Positions 52,216 through 59,937 of a DNA stretch of 64,000 bases are shown here, one piece after another. The notes under the pieces were generated by a model. That model was not told the DNA's origin. It worked only from the letters and a program-made list of their open reading frames with translations, and made no database searches. Positions within the stretch are counted from its first letter, which is position 1. Each line of letters opens with the position of its first letter. The translations under genes were made by a program, and so were the position numbers. The stretch comes from Clostridiales bacterium (lineage in GTDB: Bacteria; Bacillota; Clostridia; Christensenellales; Aristaeellaceae): NCBI GenBank assembly GCA_012517815.1, contig JAAYUF010000003.1, positions 1-64,000 on the forward strand, in the 5' to 3' direction.

Positions 52216-54033
52216 TTACTGTTCGTGGGCAACGGTATTCTCCGCCCAGCTGTATTCGCTCATATACGAGTACAGGATTTTATGCGAACCGTCCGTGGCA
52301 TGCTGAAGATACTGGTAATAGTCACAGTCGCAGCTTCCCACCCGTATCCGCCGTTTTCCGCTCACGGTTTCCATCAGGCACTCGATGCCGTACTTGCAAA
52401 GCGTTTCCCGCAGGTGCATCGCCGCTTTCCGGCACCGTGATAAGGTTGTGCTGTTCGCCGGCTCATCTTCCCACAGACAGGAAATGGCTTCTGTCGCGCC
52501 TACAAAGCCGCCCCTTCGATCCACAAGCAATGCCAGCAATTCCTTCGCTTTGGAGTGATGAAACAAAACCGCTTCCCCGTCCACAAAGACGTCAAAATGG
52601 CCAAAGGTTCGGATGAAGATGTTGTGTTTTCCCCCGTTTGCCGGCGTCTCCTGAGCATTGCATCCGGCGACTGCCGCGTTGCCAAGGCAGGCGGCCGGCG
52701 TATTGGCGTTTGCGGCGGGTTGAACCATCCTGAGCAAGGTTCCGCTCGCCTCATGCGGCAGGGACTGGTTAGCCTTTTCCAGAAACACATCGCCTTGTTC
52801 CGTCTGCGAAGCCGGCTCCACATTGCATCCGTAGCGCACCTGCAGATCGACCCATTCGGTGTTGAGCGAGTGCAAAACCATCCCCAGCATCTTGAGCCGC
52901 TCATGGATGATTTCCGCCGTGCTGCCGGACAACGCCATGGCAAATCTGGCAAAGCCGTATCGGCCGCACAGTTCATGCGGGTGTATGAAAGCCCGAATGG
53001 TTTTGCTGAGCGCAAGCACCTTTTTCAGCACGTCCTCACGCCCCTGCCTTGCCTCCATATCGATCGCGTGATCGATCACAATCACCACGGAACAGATGTG
53101 GTGGTAACCGGCTTCATTCCTTGCGCATTCAAGCCATTCCGTTACCCTGTTTTCGAATGCGCACCGTTTCAGCATCCCCGTGGTTCGGTCCAAGGTCAGG
53201 CTTTCTTCCAGCAGCTGTTCCTGATGCTTCTCCTCGTCAATGTCGACGATGGTCAGGTAAAAACAGACAGGGGATGTCAGGGCTTCCCTGATAAAGGCGT
53301 GATAGACTCTGTACCAGCGGATCGATTCGGTTTTTCGGGTAAGGTCGAATAACCTGCAATCTCGAAAAAACGGCTTCAGCGCAAGACAATGCGTCAGGGC
53401 GTTTTCGGCAAGGAGCGAATCCGCCTCCCGGTTCTTGTTTTCCGCGAAAAGAGGCTGTTCGCGCAGGACGTTTACCACATCTTTCAATCGGACGTTTTCA
53501 GGCAGCCACCAGGGAAGCACGTCGGTATCCGAAACCAGTCTTTCCCCGGTGGTACAGCAAAAGCCCAGGGATAGGACCGAAGAACAGGTTACCGCCCTGC
53601 GAAAAAGGGTATCCTGCTGAAACCTTTCACCGTTGCGGCGACCGCCGCCCCGCCCACCCTGCAATGCCTCCAATACGCCGCTGACGGTGCGCATTCCGCC
53701 TTGCGGATTCTCGGGCATGACGGTAAACAGTCTGTACCAGCTATAGTTCGTTGAGCCAATGGTCAGCCGAATGTCCAGCGTCGATACGTTGAGCATGCCG
53801 GCTTGGGCTTCCAGCGCCCGATCACAGGCGCCGATATCGTCCGGGTGGACAAGCCTGCATTGGTGCAGGGCCTTTCGAAACTCGCGGATTGTCCCCGTTG
53901 TGCCTTCTCCGTTCCCCGCTGCCGTCCAGATGCGGTAATGAAGCGTGTCAAGGGACATGTCCAGTTGAAAGACGATGCGTTTGGGGAATTCCCTGGGCGT
54001 ATCCTGTAGAGATACATGGAATTCTGATTTCAT
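52216..54033 (-). CDS. SARP-like transcriptional regulator with degenerate GGDEF domain
   Basis: A 605-residue soluble protein. The N-terminal ~270 residues look like sensory (PAS-type) domains, with TNYSWYRLFTVMPENP and SIRWYRVYHAFIREAL. The middle (~270-400) resembles a GGDEF fold (LDRTTGMLKRCAFENRV), but the signature is CGRYGFARFA, so it cannot make cyclic di-GMP. The C-terminus (~470-580) is an OmpR/SARP-type winged helix (IRTFGHFDVFVDGEAVLFHH, then SKAKELLALLVDRRGGFV). Such proteins activate promoters with 11-bp direct repeats. It lies directly upstream of the adhesin gene, with a ~240-base spacer between its stop and the adhesin start. I chose the ATG at 54033; upstream in-frame ATGs exist. 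Confidence 0.85.
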   Translation of the reverse strand: MKSEFHVSLQDTPREFPKRIVFQLDMSLDTLHYRIWTAAGNGEGTTGTIREFRKALHQCRLVHPDDIGACDRALEAQAGMLNVSTLDIRLTIGSTNYSWYRLFTVMPENPQGGMRTVSGVLEALQGGRGGGRRNGERFQQDTLFRRAVTCSSVLSLGFCCTTGERLVSDTDVLPWWLPENVRLKDVVNVLREQPLFAENKNREADSLLAENALTHCLALKPFFRDCRLFDLTRKTESIRWYRVYHAFIREALTSPVCFYLTIVDIDEEKHQEQLLEESLTLDRTTGMLKRCAFENRVTEWLECARNEAGYHHICSVVIVIDHAIDMEARQGREDVLKKVLALSKTIRAFIHPHELCGRYGFARFAMALSGSTAEIIHERLKMLGMVLHSLNTEWVDLQVRYGCNVEPASQTEQGDVFLEKANQSLPHEASGTLLRMVQPAANANTPAACLGNAAVAGCNAQETPANGGKHNIFIRTFGHFDVFVDGEAVLFHHSKAKELLALLVDRRGGFVGATEAISCLWEDEPANSTTLSRCRKAAMHLRETLCKYGIECLMETVSGKRRIRVGSCDCDYYQYLQHATDGSHKILYSYMSEYSWAENTVAHEQ

Positions 54034-54206
54034 GATCCGGTCATCTCCGCCAGCGCCATGCATGCAATCAAGCGTTTCCTTCCTGCCGCCGCGCCGATTT
54101 ATGCAGATCAGCAAACGTCGGCGCTTACAAAGCCATCATGAGGCGGCGCCCGATGGCGTCCGTCTGCGTTCATGAACGCCGATGCTTCGGCGTTTTTCTG
54201 ATACTG

Positions 54207-54262
54207 ACTATACACCGGCGATATGGAGATTTTTTGCCCATTATTTGCCCATTTTTTGCCCA
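54207..54262 (-). promoter_or_regulatory. SARP-like gene promoter with three TGGGCAA boxes at 11-bp spacing
   Basis: On the minus strand three identical heptamers TGGGCAA (plus-strand TTGCCCA at 54234, 54245 and 54256) recur every 11 bases. TATAGT lies at 54207-54212, so the last box ends about 20 bases before the -10. The geometry matches the adhesin and sortase promoters, but the box sequence differs, so another OmpR-type activator is likely; the adjacent response regulator is the obvious candidate. Confidence 0.65.
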
Positions 54263-54334
54263 CAGATTGGCGCGTATGCTGGAAAGCGGCGAATTGACGG
54301 CGATCCGCGAGCGGAGCGCGAAGATGGGCAAATG

Positions 54335-54379
54335 AAAAGAACGGGAGAGGCACGTGCCAAACACGCGCCTCTCCCGTTC
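54335..54379 (-). terminator. Rho-independent terminator of the two-component operon
   Basis: A perfect 13-bp stem (GAACGGGAGAGGC and its complement) with a 15-base loop, followed by TTTT on the minus strand, 33 bases after the kinase stop. It insulates the kinase operon from the SARP-like gene. Confidence 0.9.
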
Positions 54380-54411
54380 GCAAGGGGGCCCACTGGCAAA
54401 AGCATCCTACG

Positions 54412-56658
54412 CTAGGCGTCCGCTTGGATATCTGCCGAACGTTTCCGCGCGGGAAAGGTGAAGCTGAACGCGACGCCGTTGGCGGTATTGCGAAGGCTGT
54501 ATTGAAACCCATGGGCTTTCAGAATGCCGCTTACGATCGTAAGCCCCAACCCCGAACCCTTGATGGCGTCCGTCCCGGGCCTTCCAGAGCGGTAGAAAGG
54601 TTGCCAGATCTTCTCCAAATCCTCAGGCGCAATGAAAGTGTCGCTGTTGATCACCGTGAAGGTATGTTGGTTCCCGGCGCCTGTGATTTCGACTGAAATG
54701 GTGCTGCCCGGAGGCGAATGACGCATCGCATTGGTCATCACATTGGAGATCACCCGCTCCATGAGCTCCGGATCGGCATCGACAAGCGCTTCTTCGCTTG
54801 CGGCATACGCAACCTTGATCCCCCGCGGCTGGAAAGACTGTCGAAGCTCGTCGTATACCTTGAAAAACACCATCCAAAGGTCTACCGCGCGTTTATCCAG
54901 AACAAAGTAAGGGGATTCCATCTTTGCGATCTCCAGCATTTGAGTCATCAGGTTGCCCGCGCGGTCCAGCTCGCGCAGGGCGATGGCATTGTACTTGACA
55001 AGTTCGGCAGGGTTGTTGCAGCCCTGCATACGGTCCATGCACCCTCGAATGATGGTCAGCGGCGTCTTCAGCTCATGCGTGAAAGTGGCCGACAGCGCTC
55101 TGTGCCGTTTCTGCGACTCAACCTGCCGCTCGTAATCGCATTGAAGCCGCTCGTTTATCGTGTTGATTTCCGTCATTTTCTGTTCCAGATTGGTCGAGAG
55201 GGTGTTGATGGATTGTCCCAAAGTGCCAATCTCATCCCGCGTGGTGATGGTGACCCTGCCGCTAAAATCCTGACGCGCGATTTTTAAGGCAACATCGCTC
55301 ATTTTAACCAACGGCCGGGCAATGATGCGTGAAAAGATGAAAATCGCAATCGTAAGCAGGATGAGTTCCGTGATGAAAAGCAAGATGTGGAAGGCATTCA
55401 TCGTGATATTCATATCTTTGATGGAAAACAGCGATATGGCGCCAACCAAGGTCAGTTTGGGTTCCGTCATCTGCGCAACGCGCAGATAGTATTTGCCTGT
55501 CGTCATCTGGCTGCTGAGCGTGTAGGGCTCGGTCGAATCCGCCAAGGCGGACCGGCCGGAAAGGCGTTTGAGCTCCTCGTTGATCAGCCCTTGCAGGGTG
55601 ACCAGGTCTTGGTTGTTCATTTCGCTTTTTTCCATCACTCGCCCGGTGATGGAAATGGGATATGAATTTCCGCTGCGGTTACCGCCGTTGACGATTACGA
55701 TGCGTGCCGTACGCAGGGTAGCGCCGTCGTCCCCATCTCCGGAAAAGCTGCTTTGGTCCGCATCCTCGCCGCCGTCGGTCGCGCCGTCTGGGAAATGCAG
55801 CACAAAGCCCTTTGGCAGGGCGCTTTCGTGATCGGGCGCATCGGAGGCTTTGCTCCCTGTCGCGGGCGCGTCGGCAGCGGGCGGAGGATCGGCCATCGCT
55901 TTGGATTTGTCCGCCGACGGGGTAGCCGTCGTCGTGGGCAGGTCTGCTGACGGGGTCGCCGGCGATTGCGCGTCCGCGTTGCCGCCGATCGCCGCCTCAA
56001 CTCCGGTCGTCATTGCTTTGCCGTCGGTATGCCGTTCCTGCGCAGCCGGTGCCGGGGTTTCTTGAGGGATCGCGCTGTCCGGCGGAGCGTCGGTCGTGTT
56101 ACTCCGGGCGTCGTCGGATGCCGTGAAGGGGCTTGCGTCCGAGGCCTCCCGCGGGGGATCGACAATCAGGTATGTATCGACGCCCAGCACGACGCCGTCT
56201 TGGGGCCGGTACACCTTGGAGGGCATGACGAGCGCGTGGACGTCATCAACCAGGTAGCCTTCGACAGACAATATGTCCCCCGGCTCCATGGTTTGCAGAG
56301 ACGCGCTGTCCAGATAATCCTCAACGATGGTATAGGTTTGCCCGTTTTGGTCCTCCATGGTAAAGCATTGCTGGTATTGGTAGATAGGTTGGCCGTAGAC
56401 TTGCTGCTGGCGCTGATCCGCCGCCACAAGGACGATCCCGTGATCCATGCCTTTCTCAATCTGCCGGCGAATCAGCTCCGGATCCCCGTCCTGAATCGCG
56501 GATTGAAGCGCCTCCATGCTCTGCGTGAGCCGTTTGCTCTGTTCACCCACCAGATAAGGCTCAAACAGAAAGGTTTGAAAGCCCATCTGAAACAGCAGCA
56601 GGAGAAGGACAATCAGCAGGTCGCCGATAAACAACTTGCGCATGATGGGGCTTTTCAT
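54412..56658 (-). CDS. Membrane sensor histidine kinase with Pro/Ala/Asp-rich extracytoplasmic insert
   Basis: 748 residues. The first membrane segment (LFIGDLLIVLLLLLFQMGF) is followed by an extracytoplasmic region of ~400 residues containing a long disordered Pro/Ala/Asp/Thr-rich stretch (~180-290). The second membrane segment (ILLFITELILLTIAIFIFS) leads to a HAMP domain, a HisKA domain with FTHELKTPLT (phospho-accepting histidine) and an HATPase domain (NVMTNAMRHSPPGS, GSGLGLTIVSGIL). It overlaps the response-regulator gene by four bases (ATGA). The insert resembles the adhesin stalk in composition. The signal is unknown, and its place suggests cell-surface state. Confidence 0.93.
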   Translation of the reverse strand: MKSPIMRKLFIGDLLIVLLLLLFQMGFQTFLFEPYLVGEQSKRLTQSMEALQSAIQDGDPELIRRQIEKGMDHGIVLVAADQRQQQVYGQPIYQYQQCFTMEDQNGQTYTIVEDYLDSASLQTMEPGDILSVEGYLVDDVHALVMPSKVYRPQDGVVLGVDTYLIVDPPREASDASPFTASDDARSNTTDAPPDSAIPQETPAPAAQERHTDGKAMTTGVEAAIGGNADAQSPATPSADLPTTTATPSADKSKAMADPPPAADAPATGSKASDAPDHESALPKGFVLHFPDGATDGGEDADQSSFSGDGDDGATLRTARIVIVNGGNRSGNSYPISITGRVMEKSEMNNQDLVTLQGLINEELKRLSGRSALADSTEPYTLSSQMTTGKYYLRVAQMTEPKLTLVGAISLFSIKDMNITMNAFHILLFITELILLTIAIFIFSRIIARPLVKMSDVALKIARQDFSGRVTITTRDEIGTLGQSINTLSTNLEQKMTEINTINERLQCDYERQVESQKRHRALSATFTHELKTPLTIIRGCMDRMQGCNNPAELVKYNAIALRELDRAGNLMTQMLEIAKMESPYFVLDKRAVDLWMVFFKVYDELRQSFQPRGIKVAYAASEEALVDADPELMERVISNVMTNAMRHSPPGSTISVEITGAGNQHTFTVINSDTFIAPEDLEKIWQPFYRSGRPGTDAIKGSGLGLTIVSGILKAHGFQYSLRNTANGVAFSFTFPARKRSADIQADA

Positions 56659-57332
56659 CCGTTCGTTACCTCAAATCGATAGCCGGAACCCGATACGGTC
56701 ACGATCATGTACGCTTTGTATAAAAGCTGCTTTCGCAGTTTCTTGATGTGAGAATCGACCACGCGCTCGCTGCCGAGAAAATCGTAGCCCCAGATGGCGT
56801 TGATCAGCTGCTCCCGCGATAAAACCTTATTCTTGTTGCGCATCAGCAACAGCAGGATTTCAAACTGTTTGGGTTCCAAACTGATGCCCACGCCATCGAG
56901 TTCCACCTTTCGGGCGCATGGATCCACCAGGAGCCCATGGTATTCCAGAACTCCGCGCTTGTTGGCGTCGCGGTTGGCCAGGTGCAGCAGCGCTTTGGCC
57001 TTGGCCACCAGCACCTCGGGGTGAAAGGGCTTGGTCATGTAGTCATCCACTTTGGCCTCATAACCCATCAGCTGGTCATCCACGTCCGTTCGCGCCGTCA
57101 GCATGATGATGGGCACATCCGACTTCTTTCGGATTTTTCTGCAGACCGAATAGCCGTCCATGTAGGGCAGCATCACATCCAGTATGATCAGATCGGGCGC
57201 GCAGGTTTCAAAGGTCTGATAGCCGGATAGCCCGTCATATTCAATCACCGCCGCAAATCCATGCTTTATAAACCGGTCGGCAATCATCTTCGCGATGAGC
57301 GCTTCGTCTTCAACAATCAACACCTTTTGCAC
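56655..57332 (-). CDS. OmpR-family response regulator
   Basis: A receiver domain with VEDEALIAKM, the phospho-acceptor aspartate in LIILDVMLPYMDGYS, LTARTD and TKPFHPEVL (switch lysine). An OmpR winged helix follows (EPKQFEILLLLMRN, REQLINAIWGYDFLGSERVV, TVSGSGYRFE). 225 residues from a GTG at 57332, preceded by GGAGGAGAGGG; an in-frame ATG lies 27 bases upstream but overlaps that site. It is the first gene of the two-component operon, with a consensus promoter. OmpR-type regulators bind 11-bp direct repeats, as seen before the SARP-like gene. Confidence 0.95.
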   Translation of the reverse strand: MQKVLIVEDEALIAKMIADRFIKHGFAAVIEYDGLSGYQTFETCAPDLIILDVMLPYMDGYSVCRKIRKKSDVPIIMLTARTDVDDQLMGYEAKVDDYMTKPFHPEVLVAKAKALLHLANRDANKRGVLEYHGLLVDPCARKVELDGVGISLEPKQFEILLLLMRNKNKVLSREQLINAIWGYDFLGSERVVDSHIKKLRKQLLYKAYMIVTVSGSGYRFEVTNG

Positions 57333-57367
57333 GGTATTCCCTCTCCTCCAAGAGCACATCTGTTGCG

Positions 57368-57382
57368 TAATGATAACGATTA
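57368..57382 (-). promoter_or_regulatory. Near-palindromic 7-1-7 site, possibly for a Fur-family metalloregulator
   Basis: TAATGATAACGATTA is close to a 7-1-7 inverted repeat of the Fur/PerR/Zur type and lies just downstream of the expected start of the two-component operon, where a repressor would act. The match is partial and no Fur-family gene is in the window. Confidence 0.3.
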
Positions 57383-57398
57383 GAGAACCACAACTTAT

Positions 57399-57427
57399 AT
57401 GTTAGGGCGGAAGCGGAAGCAAGTCAA
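57399..57427 (-). promoter_or_regulatory. Sigma-A promoter of the two-component operon
   Basis: TTGACT at 57422-57427, 17 bases, TAACAT at 57399-57404 on the minus strand, about 60 bases before the GTG start at 57332. Confidence 0.7.
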
Positions 57428-57558
57428 GTTATTCGGATGCCACGGGAAGAAATTTTTGTATGCGATCGCCAAACGGCAAAAAAGCATGGATTTCTACGCT
57501 CCACGCTTCTCCGCCGTTTGTCTTTTTAATTCCAGCCGTTGCCGTCGGGCCCGAATGC

Positions 57559-58338
57559 TCATCTCGATACACCGACCAGTTTGGCGCGCACCATGATACG
57601 GCGTCCGTTGCTCACGCCCTGATATTCCTGACAGGACAAAAGGGTCAGCGCCGGATACAGCGTTTGTCCCGTGACGGACCAATCGTCCGATTCGATGATG
57701 CTCACGCTGACCACCTGATACTGGTAGGAGAGGTTCTTCTGGTAATGCAGGTACACGGTATCGCCTTTTGCGAGTTGGTCTAGATTGCGAAAGAAGTCTC
57801 TGGAGCCGGTACGGTGAGCGCTCATGCAGATGTTCCCAATCTCATCCGGCTCGGGCGCATTGGGGAAAATCGCCGCGCCGGAACGCATACACCGGTAAAT
57901 GCTGTCGAAAGATTTGCACCGGTTCACACAGATTTTCAGGCTGATCTCCGGGATCTCCAGCAGGTACGACTCGTCTTTGTTTTCGGACGTTTCCGCGGTT
58001 GCGGACGCGGGCGCGGCCGATTCGGCCGGATCGTCGCCTTCGTCAAGTCCCGTGAAGTCATCCCAGATCCCAGGGCTGCGCTGAGCGGCCTCAATCTCCT
58101 CTGCGGTGTATACGCAAGGAGCGGCGATGCTCAGCTTCGAGTAATCGATCCGTTCATACGGGCTGGTCCGTTCTCCGAGCTGATCTTCCTTCTCCAGCGC
58201 CAAAACAACCGACGTCTGATAATTCCAGTAGCGCATCGCATAGGGGGCAATCAACGCCGCTATGCCTACGATGATGATTGTCTTCGCCAGAAATCCCAGC
58301 AAGCCCGCCCTGGGCTTCCCAAAGGCCGCTCTTCTCAC
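57559..58338 (-). CDS. Sortase (transpeptidase), likely for the giant adhesin
   Basis: 259 residues. An N-terminal membrane anchor (IIIVGIAALIAPYAM) is followed by an acidic, disordered linker and the sortase barrel. The catalytic triad is visible: H175 in CMSAHRTGS, C236 in LTLLSCQEY, and an arginine in NGRRIMVRAKL (246/247). It cleaves LPXTG-type signals and joins the protein to the wall. It starts with GTG at 58338 after GGGAGGG. The only LPXTG protein in the window is the giant adhesin, and the two promoters share the same boxes. The class (B, C or D) is not certain from motifs. Confidence 0.92.
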   Translation of the reverse strand: MRRAAFGKPRAGLLGFLAKTIIIVGIAALIAPYAMRYWNYQTSVVLALEKEDQLGERTSPYERIDYSKLSIAAPCVYTAEEIEAAQRSPGIWDDFTGLDEGDDPAESAAPASATAETSENKDESYLLEIPEISLKICVNRCKSFDSIYRCMRSGAAIFPNAPEPDEIGNICMSAHRTGSRDFFRNLDQLAKGDTVYLHYQKNLSYQYQVVSVSIIESDDWSVTGQTLYPALTLLSCQEYQGVSNGRRIMVRAKLVGVSR

Positions 58339-58453
58339 GCCGCTTCCCTCCCGATTTCAGCATCGCCGTACGCTTCCGCCCTATCTTCATGGATCGGTCT
58401 CGGTCATCCTGATGCTACTGTGACGCCCTTCCAGGCGGAAGGGTTCTGATTTC

Positions 58454-58507
58454 ATTATACCGATCGCGGGTTCCCAATGCGTACCTTTAGCGTTCCTTTT
58501 GCGTACC
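58454..58507 (-). promoter_or_regulatory. Sortase promoter with four 11-bp-spaced GGWACG boxes
   Basis: On the minus strand GGTACG, GGAACG, GGTACG and GGAACC (plus-strand starts 502, 491, 480 and 469, offset 58000) recur every 11 bases, ending 9 bases before TATAAT (58454-58459). This is the cleanest example of the motif shared with the adhesin promoter. It supports coordinate activation by one OmpR/SARP-type regulator. Confidence 0.8.
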
Positions 58508-58925
58508 TGCGAGCCGATACAGGATCAATTTCCGTCCAATTCGACTTTGCATCGGCGCTTCGACCAGGCCCGGCTTGTATGTCGGCAGCCTGTTTTCTGC
58601 CAGACTTTCTGAAGCTTTGGAAAGGAACGGTGCCGGAAACATGCCCGTCGCCGTTCTTGTGAGCCCTGTTCCGTGATGAGCCCGGAATGCCGTTCTCCGG
58701 CGGCGCGCCCTGCCCTGCTGTTGAACGCAGCGGGATCGCCGTTCCGTCCTCTCCGGTACGGCGGATCGTGAGCGCAACGGGATCGCCTCCGGGAAAACCC
58801 TCTTGTCAAGCCAGACGGAAGCGAACCCTGTCCGCGGAGGAGGGCGCGAAAGGCCGTTGGGTCGATCTGCTGGGATGCGCCCATCCGCTTCTCCCCAGCA
58901 CGGCGCCTCTTTTCTTAACCCGGGA
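58508..58925. other. Gap with no supported gene
   Basis: This lies between the sortase promoter and the end of the ubiquitin-like operon. Only unsupported frames are seen. No clear terminator follows the JAMM gene. Confidence 0.5.
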
Positions 58926-59426
58926 TCATGCCCCTTTGCCGTTGGCAAACAGGCGGTGTTTCCCCTTTCCTGTTGCTTTCGCGCCGGAATGGGTTTTGGC
59001 CACCGACAGAGAGATGGCCCCGCCATCCGCCCCAAACCCGGCAGCGTCCCCGGACTGCGGGTTGACGACGATGCTCACCCCATCCCGGAACAGTTTTCCA
59101 TGGGCGTCGAGATCCGCCGCGCTCATGAAAATGCCCATGTTCGGGTGTGTGTGCGCCGAACCCACCAGGGTAAGCCCGCAGCTGTGGAGGGCCGAAATCG
59201 CGCGCCACCAATCCTCCGCCCCCACGCGGACGCTTTGTTGGGATGCGTGCGCCGTGACAATCGGGATCACATGCAGAACCCTGATTTTCCGCCCGCGGAA
59301 TTGGCCGCCCAGCGCGGCAATCTGTTCGCATCGGTTAGCCGCGCAATGCTCTCCGATGTGAAAATAGCCGCGAATCACCTCCGCGGCGGCGAATGACAGC
59401 ACTGCCTTGCGCTGTTTTTTGCTCAT
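58926..59426 (-). CDS. JAMM-motif metallopeptidase (deubiquitinase-like), last gene of a Ubl operon
   Basis: 166 residues with the zinc JAMM signature SAHTHPNMGIFMSAADLD (H92, H94, S102, D105) and a candidate catalytic glutamate in NRCEQIAALGGQ (E34). JAB/MPN peptidases remove ubiquitin-like proteins from targets or trim their precursors. It starts at 59426 with GGAGG upstream and overlaps the E2 gene by four bases. The C-terminal ~30 residues are basic (KTHSGAKATGKGKHR). It would process the ubiquitin-like protein encoded three genes upstream, or release it from conjugates. Confidence 0.88.
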   Translation of the reverse strand: MSKKQRKAVLSFAAAEVIRGYFHIGEHCAANRCEQIAALGGQFRGRKIRVLHVIPIVTAHASQQSVRVGAEDWWRAISALHSCGLTLVGSAHTHPNMGIFMSAADLDAHGKLFRDGVSIVVNPQSGDAAGFGADGGAISLSVAKTHSGAKATGKGKHRLFANGKGA

Positions 59427-59932
59427 GCTGCGCCTCCAAAGTCGGGGACGGGGATGGGGCCGGGCAGCTGCGGCTGTTCCAGGGATCCATTCGCAATGAG
59501 CCTGCACAGGGCCATGCTCTGCGAGTCCGCGGGGGATTTAAAGTTAAAGGTTTCCGGCGCTAAAAAGATGCACCGCGTAATCCGGATCGCCAGAGTCGCC
59601 AGGTTCTCTTCCGCGCGGTTCCAACCCCCGATGCACACGTTTCCGTTGCTGAAGAAATTCAAGTGGGCCGGAGGGTTCGGCCCGGAAAACGATACGACCG
59701 GCGCGACGAACGGATAGGACGATGACACCGACATCACAAAGGAATGCGTGCCTTCCGTCAAAACGTCGCCGCTGTGTTTCAGATAGGTCTTTCCCAGAAC
59801 ATCCACATGAAACTCAAGCGAAACGGGGCCAGCGCCTACGATCGGCGAAACCTGGATCCATTCGCAGTTCAGGCTCATCAGGCCGGCGCGTTCCCAGTTC
59901 AGCCTGGTAACAAACTTGTTCATATCCCTCAT
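59423..59932 (-). CDS. E2-fold ubiquitin-conjugating-like enzyme
   Basis: 169 residues with the UBC core pattern: YPFVAPVVSF (counterpart of YPFxPPxVxF, ~73-82), then AHLNFFSNGNVCIGGW, where H90 and N92 match the HxN motif and C100 sits where E2 enzymes have their catalytic cysteine. LATLAIRITRCIFLAPET follows, like the helix after the active site. E2 enzymes take the ubiquitin-like protein from E1 as a thioester and pass it to a target. I chose the ATG at 59932 (AGGTG upstream), five bases after the E1 stop; a second ATG is at 59923. The tail ends PDFGGAA. No E3 is encoded nearby. Confidence 0.85.
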   Translation of the reverse strand: MRDMNKFVTRLNWERAGLMSLNCEWIQVSPIVGAGPVSLEFHVDVLGKTYLKHSGDVLTEGTHSFVMSVSSSYPFVAPVVSFSGPNPPAHLNFFSNGNVCIGGWNRAEENLATLAIRITRCIFLAPETFNFKSPADSQSMALCRLIANGSLEQPQLPGPIPVPDFGGAA

Positions 59933-59937
59933 CTCGA

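Noticed and set aside
54234-54262. CRISPR or simple microsatellite reading of the TTGCCCA repeats
   Set aside because: Repeats of 7 bases with 4-base spacers are far too short for CRISPR, and their placement before a -10 fits activator boxes.
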